9,631 bases of DNA, taken from an uncultured Pyrinomonas sp. Its GTDB lineage: Bacteria > Acidobacteriota > Blastocatellia > Pyrinomonadales > Pyrinomonadaceae. The DNA lies in assembly GCA_937135995.1 (NCBI GenBank), contig CAKZOF010000391.1:1-9631 (forward strand), in the 5' to 3' direction. Shown in pieces: positions 1 through 5,229 of this stretch. Below the pieces are notes generated by a model. It ran no database searches, was not told the DNA's origin, and was given only the letters and a program-made list of their open reading frames with translations. Made by a program: the position numbers and the translations under genes. The stretch's first letter is position 1; the number at the start of each line of letters is the position of its first letter.

Positions 1-1
1 G

Positions 2-196
2 GGCGTGTCGGGGGCCGAGCGGGTGCCGGGCCTCGACGCGCCGACCTTCCAGGAGGCGGGCGTGGACCTCGCCATCGAGAACTGGCGCGGGATCGTGACG
101 CACCCCAGCCTCTCGGAGGAGGACCGCGCCGCGGTCGAGGCGCTTCTCGCGGCGATCGACCCCGTGCCCGGCGGCTTCAACATCGCCGAGCCCTGA
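2..196 (+). pseudogene. C-terminal fragment of a TctC-family tripartite tricarboxylate transporter solute-binding protein (partial, left edge)
   Basis: The frame is open at the left edge and stops at TGA 194-196. It reads GVSGAERVPGLDAPTFQEAG, then an ENWRGIV block and LSEEDRAAVEALLAAI. This matches the C-terminal third of TctC/Bug-type periplasmic binding proteins (a 'V.G.D.PT..E.G' segment, then 'NWRG...P.G.S.E'), which bind carboxylates in the periplasm for a TctAB permease. The usual last ~40 residues (a 'W...L...GW' segment and the end of the domain) are absent; a short unrelated-looking DPVPGGFNIAEP tail closes the frame. GTG at 5 is only an internal codon. Of 63 sense codons from 5 to 193, 62 end in G or C, unlike the rsmB codons that follow at once. 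No tctA or tctB is in view. It is best read as a foreign or chimeric fragment; family assignment is fairly sure, functionality unlikely. Confidence 0.6.
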
Positions 197-1357
197 AAGG
201 CGCTAAAGCTCGCCGCGCGCCCGGCGGATGAATTGGATCCGGTAGTGCGGCGCGTTTTGCGGCTCGGCCTCTATCAACTGCGCTGCCTCACGCGCGTGCC
301 GCCATCGGCGGCGGTCAACGATGCGGTGAATCTGGTCCACCACGCGCGGCGCGGCTCTGCTGCCGGTCTGGTTAATGCGGTGCTGCGTCGCGCAGCGCGC
401 GAGGCCGAATTCGACCCCGTCGCTGCCATCGCCGATCCGGTCGAGCGCCTTTCGGTTGAAAGTTCGCATCCGATCTGGTTGCTGAAAAGATGGATCGACC
501 GTTTCGGAATGGAGGAGGCGCGCGCTTTCGCACGCGCGAACAACGAACCGGCACCGGTGGCGTTTCGCCTAACGCCAAGAGCTGAATCGGGCGCGGTCTT
601 GCAGCGCTTGCGCGAGCATGGCGTGAAGTTCGAAGCATCGTCGGTGGCTCCGTGCGGGTGGCGTGCGCGCACCATGGACGGAACCCTTCGCGCGCTCGCT
701 AGGGAAGGCTTGATCTACTTGCAGGATGAAGCGTCGCAGCTTGTCGCTTGCGTGCTCGGGGCAAAAGCTGGCGAGCGTGTGTTCGACGCGTGTGCTGCTC
801 CCGGAAGCAAAGCGACGTTGATCGCCGTTTTGACCGACAATCGCGCGACGGTCATCGCCAGCGACTTGCACCTGCACCGATTGCACACGGTGCGCGCCCT
901 TGCGCGCCAGCAAGGAGCCGAAAAGATCCATCTCGTTAACTTGGATGCCGAACGCACGTTGCCGTTCGAAGAGCGGACGTTCCATCGCGTGCTGGTCGAT
1001 GCCCCGTGCACCGGGACGGGGACGCTGCGACGCAACCCGGAGATCCGCTACCGCTTGCGCCCATCCGATATCGCGGAGCTACAGGCACGACAAAGGCGCA
1101 TTCTGCTCGAAGCCGCAAAGGTGGCGCGTGATTGTGGGCGGCTTGTCTACTCGACTTGTTCGGTTGAGCCGGAAGAGAACGAAGAGGTCGTAGGCGAGTT
1201 GCTTCGGGCGCACGCGTCGGCGCGCATCGCGTGGAAGGCGCTGCCCAGCGCTTTGTCGCGGACGGAGTTCGGCGTGCGCACTTGGCCGCACAGAGAGGGG
1301 ACGGATGGATTCTTCTTCACCGCTTTGGAGTTTTCCGGTGCGGAACGCGGGGTTTGA
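197..1357 (+). CDS. rsmB: 16S rRNA (cytosine-5)-methyltransferase RsmB/Sun, 5'-truncated
   Basis: RsmB uses S-adenosylmethionine to methylate C967 (E. coli numbering) of 16S rRNA. The remaining part of the N-terminal NusB-like RNA-binding domain is recognisable from KLAARPADELDPVVRRVLRL through the AAVNDAVNLV block. Numbering from the TTG at 233, the catalytic domain shows SAM motif I DACAAPGSK (185-193), motif IV DAPCTGTG (256-263, Cys259) and motif VI STCS with the nucleophile Cys309. The usual C-terminal DGFFF ending is present. Family similarity continues upstream of TTG 233 to about 200, so that TTG is not the true start. An in-frame TGA at 194-196 cuts off the expected first ~60-75 residues, and no start with a ribosome site is visible after it. 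I therefore give the open frame from 197 (386 codons against a usual ~430-450). The missing end is probably a junction artefact or scar. Family call is very sure; whether the gene is intact in the organism is not. Confidence 0.93.
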   Translation, partial: KALKLAARPADELDPVVRRVLRLGLYQLRCLTRVPPSAAVNDAVNLVHHARRGSAAGLVNAVLRRAAREAEFDPVAAIADPVERLSVESSHPIWLLKRWIDRFGMEEARAFARANNEPAPVAFRLTPRAESGAVLQRLREHGVKFEASSVAPCGWRARTMDGTLRALAREGLIYLQDEASQLVACVLGAKAGERVFDACAAPGSKATLIAVLTDNRATVIASDLHLHRLHTVRALARQQGAEKIHLVNLDAERTLPFEERTFHRVLVDAPCTGTGTLRRNPEIRYRLRPSDIAELQARQRRILLEAAKVARDCGRLVYSTCSVEPEENEEVVGELLRAHASARIAWKALPSALSRTEFGVRTWPHREGTDGFFFTALEFSGAERGV

Positions 1358-1383
1358 AGCTGGGGCGGCGCTCGTGCGGTTGC

Positions 1384-1413
1384 TTGCCGCATGCTGTAAG
1401 TGGGTGTTAGACT
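1384..1413 (+). promoter_or_regulatory. Possible promoter upstream of the PASTA protein gene
   Basis: TTGCCG (1384-1389) and TAGACT (1408-1413) are 18 bases apart, and TG at 1405-1406 makes an extended -10 (TGTTAGACT). The -10 matches the sigma-70 consensus at 4 of 6 bases. It lies in the 89-base gap after rsmB and would start a transcript near 1420, giving a short leader before ATG 1447. The same extended -10 (TGTTATACT) occurs before the RNase J gene. Judged by eye only. Confidence 0.35.
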
Positions 1414-1446
1414 TCATGCTTCGCGTCGAGCGCGGCATCGAACGAA

Positions 1447-2160
1447 ATGCGCTCCGAGCAACGCAGTGCGGGAACTGTGCGTTTGGCGGTGGGCCGATTG
1501 ATCATCGCCTCGCTGGTTGGCTTGATGTTTCTGGTCGGCCTTGTCGGCACGGTCTATCTTTCTTTGCGTAGTCCCGAGGTGAGCGTTCCCAACGTCGTCG
1601 GACGCAATCGTTGGGATGGCGAGGCAGAGTTGGAAAAAGCCGGGTTGAAGATGCGCGTGCGCGTGACTCGTCCGAGCTTGAAGGTCAAGCCCGACACCAT
1701 TCTCGACCAATCGCCGCGCGCTGGCGAGGTGGTTAAAGCCGGACAGACCATCGCCGTGGTCGTCAGTCGCACGCCCGTCGGCAACGAAATCGAGGCGCTC
1801 AACGAATCGGAAAAGGCGGCGCAAGAAGCTGCGGCGCAACCGACGCCGATGCTCGAAAACACCAATCGCGAACGGCGTCGCCCGCCGCGCAACGCGAACC
1901 AGAACGCCAATCAAAATGCGAACGCGAACCAGAGCGCCAATTTGAACGCGAATGCAAATGCCAATCGTCGTCCGCCCGCGAACGCCAACGAACCGGCGCG
2001 CAACGTGAACGCGAGCGCCCGCAATGCGAACGCGCGTCCAGTTGAAACGCCGCGCAGCGCGAACGCGAATCGAAGCAGCACGAACGTGAATCGTCCGCGA
2101 TCGGCCACCAACAGCAATCAACCGCCGCGCGCTGCAGAACCGGCAAAACGCTCGCCGTAA
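1447..2160 (+). CDS. Single-pass membrane protein with one PASTA domain and an Asn-rich repeat tail
   Basis: A 237-residue protein. A basic N-terminus (1-17) precedes one hydrophobic helix (about 18-40), suggesting a signal anchor with the rest outside the cytoplasm. Residues 44-108 form one PASTA domain: VPNVVG at the start, a W-D-x-x-E-A helix ending KAGLK, DTILDQSPRAGEVVKAG in the middle, and a VVVSR strand at the end. PASTA domains in penicillin-binding proteins and PrkC/PknB kinases bind peptidoglycan pieces or serve as spacers. Residues 138-237 are low complexity, about a quarter Asn, with NANQ/NAN repeats plus Pro and Arg. There is no kinase, transpeptidase or other enzyme domain. ATG 1447 is the only ATG after the in-frame stop at 1408; its ribosome site is weak. 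It sits between rsmB and rpe, where Firmicutes carry PrkC. A peptidoglycan-associated role is an inference from PASTA alone. Confidence 0.85.
   Translation: MRSEQRSAGTVRLAVGRLIIASLVGLMFLVGLVGTVYLSLRSPEVSVPNVVGRNRWDGEAELEKAGLKMRVRVTRPSLKVKPDTILDQSPRAGEVVKAGQTIAVVVSRTPVGNEIEALNESEKAAQEAAAQPTPMLENTNRERRRPPRNANQNANQNANANQSANLNANANANRRPPANANEPARNVNASARNANARPVETPRSANANRSSTNVNRPRSATNSNQPPRAAEPAKRSP
1891..1965 (+). repeat. Coding NAN/NANQ tandem repeat
   Basis: Residues 149-173 of the PASTA protein alternate Asn and Ala (NANQ, NANQ, NANAN, NANANAN). The motif recurs in looser form to about 2110. Codons for Asn (aac/aat) and Ala (gcg/gcc/gca) are mixed, so the DNA is only a degenerate repeat. This points to an old expansion kept at protein level rather than recent slippage. 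Confidence 0.8.
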
Positions 2161-2198
2161 GGCAGCCCGCTGGCGATGAAGCGTCATCGAACAACGGC

Positions 2199-2861
2199 AT
2201 GACGGAGATCGCCCCATCAATTCTGGCCGCCGATTTTGCGCGTCTCGGCGAAGCGGTTGCCGCCGTCGAGCGCGGCGGCGCTTCCATCATTCACGTCGAC
2301 GTGATGGATGGTCATTTCGTGCCCAACATCACGATGGGTTTGCCGGTGGTCCGCTCGCTCGCGCGCGCGACGCGCTTGCCGCTCGATGCGCACCTGATGA
2401 TCGCGGAGCCGGCGCGCTACGCTGTGCGGTTTGTCGAGGCTGGAGCGCGCATGGTCTCGGTGCACATCGAGGCGGATGCGCACCTGCATCGGACCGTTAC
2501 AGAGATCAAACGAAACGGCGCGTTGGCCGGCGTCGCCATCAATCCGGCGACGCCTTTGAACGCGCTCGAAGAGATTTTGCCGTACGCTGATTACATCGTC
2601 CTGATGTCGGTCAATCCGGGATTCAGCGGTCAGCGGTTCATCCCGACGACCATGGACAAACTACGTCGCCTGCGGCGCATGATCGTCGAGCGCGGCCTGA
2701 CGACGCGTATCGAAGTCGATGGCGGCATCGAACTCGACAACGTCGCCGAAGTGGCCGCCGCTGGAGCGCAGATCGTTGTCGCCGCCACTGCCGTCTTCGG
2801 CGCGGACGATCCGGAGCAAGCCGTTCGGCAGTTGCGCTCGGCGGTGGTCCAGTGGGTTTGA
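2199..2861 (+). CDS. rpe: Ribulose-phosphate 3-epimerase
   Basis: This cytoplasmic TIM-barrel enzyme interconverts D-ribulose 5-phosphate and D-xylulose 5-phosphate in the pentose phosphate and Calvin pathways. The 220 residues match the family's usual length. The opening IAPSILAADFARL, the HVDVMDGHFVPN block, DAHLMI, the MSVNPGFSGQ loop and EVDGGI are all present. The metal and catalytic ligands expected for the family are visible as His32, Asp34, His65 and Asp174; Asp34 and Asp174 are the usual acid/base pair. Near the phosphate-binding C-terminal loop the common 'GSA.F' reads ATAVF, a mild departure. ATG 2199 gives the canonical N-terminus, although no clear Shine-Dalgarno precedes it. It begins 38 bases after the PASTA gene, probably in the same transcript. 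The stop at 2859-2861 is 70 bases before the next start. Identity is very sure. Confidence 0.97.
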   Translation: MTEIAPSILAADFARLGEAVAAVERGGASIIHVDVMDGHFVPNITMGLPVVRSLARATRLPLDAHLMIAEPARYAVRFVEAGARMVSVHIEADAHLHRTVTEIKRNGALAGVAINPATPLNALEEILPYADYIVLMSVNPGFSGQRFIPTTMDKLRRLRRMIVERGLTTRIEVDGGIELDNVAEVAAAGAQIVVAATAVFGADDPEQAVRQLRSAVVQWV

Positions 2862-2918
2862 TAATCAAGACAAGGGCCCGACGCGTTGGATGAGAGCGAG
2901 AGGAGTTCAAAGAGCTTT

Positions 2919-2923
2919 GGAGG
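2919..2923 (+). promoter_or_regulatory. Strong Shine-Dalgarno fixing the start of the BamD-like gene
   Basis: GGAGG lies 8 bases before ATG 2932. The same frame stays open back to 2719 inside rpe, so this site, together with the signal peptide that begins at 2932, decides the start. Confidence 0.8.
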
Positions 2924-2931
2924 TTCGAGCG

Positions 2932-4551
2932 ATGCGGTTCACGTTTCAATTTATGCTGGCAGCAGTGTGCGCCATTGCCAGCGTTGCCGTGCGCGAAGCG
3001 GCGGCGCAACAGCGGGCCACGAGCGATGCGTCGCCAGCGCAGCGCTTGGAAGTGATGCGCTCGCGCCTTGAGACCATGCGTCGTTCGCTCAACAGCGCCA
3101 TCGCGGCGCTCAACGCGCAAGATGGCGCGAAGAAGGAGGAGAAGCCTTCGGCGGACGACCCGCGAACGCGTCTGCGTGGGCTGGAGCGCGAAGCCGACGC
3201 GCTCTACTCTGAGGTCAACGAACTGCGCAACAAACAAGAACGGGCCGAGCGTTACGATCAAACGGCGCTCGACCGCCTGGAGGCGGCCATCGCCGATCTC
3301 GACACGCGCGCACAAGCAGTATTGCGGGCGACGGCCGGTGAGCGTCGCGCTGCCGACGCCGTCGCTCGCTCGACGCCGGCGCCCAAAAAGAAGAAGGGCG
3401 GTTTCTTCGGGCGTCTTTTCGGGCGCGGCGGCGACGACAAGTACAGCGAACTTATCGGCTCAGTCGCGCCGGGACGCGACCGTCAACTCTTCGAAGAAGC
3501 TTCCAAAGCGGCGCGCAAGGGCAACTACGATGAAGCTCGCTTGCTTTACCAAGTGATCATCACGACCTATCCGGACTCGCCCTACTTGCCGCTGGCCAAG
3601 CTTGCCATCGCCGACACCTTCTATCTTGAAGGGACGACGAGCGCGCTCATTCAAGCGGCAGCTGCTTATCAGGACTGGTTGACCTTCTTCCCAACCGATC
3701 CGCTCGCCGACGACGTGTTGCTCAAAATCGCCGAAACCGAAATGCGTCAAATGGGTCTGGCCGACCGCGACGTGTCACACGCGCGCAAGGCTGAACAGCG
3801 CCTGAAGGCCTTGCTGCAGCAATTCCCGCAGACCAACCTGCGCCCAGAAGTGGAACAGCGGCTGCGCGAAGTGCAGGACAATCTGGCGCTGCATAACCTG
3901 CAGGTCGCTAATTTCTACTTCGATCGCTACACGCAAGGCAAAGCGTCCAATCCGAAGGGCGCGCAATCGCGCCTGCGCGAGATCGTCGAGAAGTACCCGA
4001 ACTTCTCGCGCATGGACGAGGTGCTTTACAAACTGGCCGTCACCTACGTGCAGGAAGAAGAGCCGGACGAAGCGGCCAAGTTCTTCCAACAACTGGTGCG
4101 CAACTACCCGAACAGCGAGTACGTCGAAAAGGCGCGCGAGCAATTGGAAGCGATCGGTGCCGCAGTGCCCGCGCCCGATCCGACGCGCGTCAACTACCAA
4201 CCGCCACCGCGCCCATCGCTGGCGACCAGACTCATCCGCGAAGTGATCGGCAGCGTGCCGGTCACCGTGAACAAAGACGGCGTGCTCATCAGCCGCGACA
4301 AAGACAAGGAAGATCTCCTCGACGTTGCGTTGCGCAACGGCGGACAGTTGCCTTCGGCCGTCGATACGCCGACCGCTCCGGTGATTCGGCGTGCTCCGGC
4401 ACGTCCCATCGACGCCGGTTCGATGCCGCAAGGCAACGGAGGACAAAGGCCGACAACGCGCCCGGCTCCGGCGGGACCGCCGACAGGCGTCAACCCGAAC
4501 GTCCCTCGGGGACAACCATCCACTCCGGCCGCGCAGCCACCGAAGCCATAG
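2932..4551 (+). CDS. Secreted coiled-coil/TPR protein with a BamD-like domain
   Basis: 539 residues from ATG 2932. Residues 1-25 look like a signal peptide (MRFTFQFMLAAVCAIASVAV, then an AAA|QQ cleavage site). Residues ~37-140 are charged heptad-like helices, likely coiled coil. A basic Gly-rich segment follows (KKKKGGFFGRLFGRGG, 152-167). Residues ~183-410 hold TPR-like repeats of BamD/YfiO style: YDEARLLYQVIITTYPDSPY, a DWLTFFPTDPLADD block, NLQVANFYFDRYTQG and KFFQQLVRNYPNSEYVEKA. The remaining ~130 residues are Pro-rich and probably disordered. BamD helps insert outer-membrane beta-barrels, which would suit a Gram-negative envelope. True BamD, however, is a ~240-residue lipoprotein, and here no good lipobox is seen: Cys13 has Val at -1. 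It could equally be a CpoB/YbgF-like or other envelope TPR scaffold. The gene starts 70 bases after rpe and is followed by terminator-like hairpins. Confidence 0.8.
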   Translation: MRFTFQFMLAAVCAIASVAVREAAAQQRATSDASPAQRLEVMRSRLETMRRSLNSAIAALNAQDGAKKEEKPSADDPRTRLRGLEREADALYSEVNELRNKQERAERYDQTALDRLEAAIADLDTRAQAVLRATAGERRAADAVARSTPAPKKKKGGFFGRLFGRGGDDKYSELIGSVAPGRDRQLFEEASKAARKGNYDEARLLYQVIITTYPDSPYLPLAKLAIADTFYLEGTTSALIQAAAAYQDWLTFFPTDPLADDVLLKIAETEMRQMGLADRDVSHARKAEQRLKALLQQFPQTNLRPEVEQRLREVQDNLALHNLQVANFYFDRYTQGKASNPKGAQSRLREIVEKYPNFSRMDEVLYKLAVTYVQEEEPDEAAKFFQQLVRNYPNSEYVEKAREQLEAIGAAVPAPDPTRVNYQPPPRPSLATRLIREVIGSVPVTVNKDGVLISRDKDKEDLLDVALRNGGQLPSAVDTPTAPVIRRAPARPIDAGSMPQGNGGQRPTTRPAPAGPPTGVNPNVPRGQPSTPAAQPPKP

Positions 4552-4553
4552 AG

Positions 4554-4576
4554 GTTTCGAGGGAACCGAAACTTTT
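4554..4576 (+). terminator. Weak terminator-like hairpin after the BamD-like gene
   Basis: GTTTCG (4554-4559) pairs perfectly with CGAAAC (4567-4572) across a 7-base loop and is followed by TTTT (4573-4576). The stem is only 6 bp, so it may act with the stronger hairpin just downstream or not at all. Confidence 0.3.
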
Positions 4577-4586
4577 GAAACGAGCC

Positions 4587-4616
4587 GGCCCGAGCGTCTT
4601 ATCCGGCGCTCGGGCC
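4587..4616 (+). terminator. Strong GC hairpin, probable terminator
   Basis: GGCCCGAGCG (4587-4596) is the exact reverse complement of CGCTCGGGCC (4607-4616), giving a 10-bp stem with a 10-base loop, 35 bases after the BamD-like stop codon. The bases after it (TAACGCTTTCGGTTTG) are only partly T-rich, so Rho-independent termination is likely but not certain. Confidence 0.5.
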
Positions 4617-4623
4617 TAACGCT

Positions 4624-4652
4624 TTCGGTTTGCGGCGCGGGCAGGTTAAAAT
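4624..4652 (+). promoter_or_regulatory. Possible promoter for the small membrane protein/TPR pair
   Basis: TAAAAT (4647-4652) matches the -10 consensus at 5 of 6 bases and lies just after the terminator-like hairpin. The -35 candidate 17 bases upstream (TTCGGT) is poor. It would give a leader of about 65 bases before the start at 4725. Confidence 0.3.
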
Positions 4653-4724
4653 CTTCTTTCACGGGCAAGGCTACCGGCGGCCCGAGCGGCAGGGACGGCG
4701 CTCTTGGAGACGGAGAAGAGGACT

Positions 4725-5222
4725 TTGGCGAGAGCGGAAACGTTTGCGTTCGACATCGCACGTCGTCGGCGAAGAGCAGCGCGCGCTTGCATCGCCGCGG
4801 TCGCGTTGACGTTGCTGCTCTCGACGCTGGCTTTCATCTTCTCCGCCGCCGCGCGCCCAGCCAAGCAAGATGCGGGCCTCGTTTCGATCTTGTGGGCCAT
4901 CATCTTGGCGAGTGGCTTGGGAGCGATCTTCTTTCGCCGCGCGCAACTCAGCCCGCGGCGGATACAGCATCTTGCCGACACAGGCGGGCGCGAGCGCGTG
5001 CTGCGGGCACTCGAACGAACCACCGTTGCGGTCGCCGTGGCGTCCGGCGCGATTGCGCTGGCAGGTTTCATCATCGTTTCGATCACTGGCGAGCCCTTCG
5101 ACATGTTGCGCGCCGCGCTGATCAGTTTGGCCGTGACGCTCAGCAACTACCCGCGCTTGCGCGCGTGGCAATGGGTCGAAGAGATCGCCGCCAAAGTTAA
5201 TCATGTAGTTGCGAAAGGATAG
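4725..5222 (+). CDS. Small multi-pass membrane protein, unrecognised
   Basis: 165 residues from TTG 4725, which has GGAG at 4712-4715, 9 bases upstream. TTG 4704 in the same frame is an alternative that would add 7 residues but has a weaker ribosome site. The N-terminus is rich in Arg (residues 13-17 are RRRRR), followed by hydrophobic helices at about 21-43, 52-71 and 99-122. A less hydrophobic fourth segment (LRAALISLAVTLSNYP) precedes a charged C-terminal helix. By the positive-inside rule the N-terminus should be cytoplasmic. I see no catalytic motif and do not recognise a family. Its stop is 7 bases before the GTG of the next gene, so the two are probably co-transcribed and perhaps translationally coupled, which suggests a shared envelope role. 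The coding call rests on this packing and coherent membrane topology. Confidence 0.65.
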   Translation: MARAETFAFDIARRRRRAARACIAAVALTLLLSTLAFIFSAAARPAKQDAGLVSILWAIILASGLGAIFFRRAQLSPRRIQHLADTGGRERVLRALERTTVAVAVASGAIALAGFIIVSITGEPFDMLRAALISLAVTLSNYPRLRAWQWVEEIAAKVNHVVAKG

Positions 5223-5229
5223 AGGTCGC

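Noticed and set aside
233..235. TTG 233 as the real start of rsmB
   Set aside because: Family similarity continues upstream in frame to about 200, and a product from here would lack most of the N-terminal RNA-binding domain.
1891..2080. Possible CRISPR or satellite repeat
   Set aside because: Repeat units are irregular, lack spacers and stay in frame; they are the coding NAN repeat.
1414..2220. Open frame on the - strand opposite the PASTA gene (268 codons)
   Set aside because: Its Arg/Val-rich repeats are the antisense of the NAN repeat; no gene signal of its own.
2860..2865. GATAAT as a -10 for the BamD-like gene
   Set aside because: It matches 5 of 6 bases, but no -35 stands at 16-18 bases (TTGCGC is 22 away) and it overlaps the rpe stop codon.
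2719..2931. N-terminal extension of the BamD-like gene into rpe
   Set aside because: The extension overlaps rpe by 143 bases, while ATG 2932 has GGAGG 8 bases upstream and starts a signal peptide.
3775..4761. Long open frame on the - strand (328 codons)
   Set aside because: It runs across the BamD-like gene and the following terminator and promoter region. Its Arg/Ser-rich sequence has no domain, so it is a shadow.
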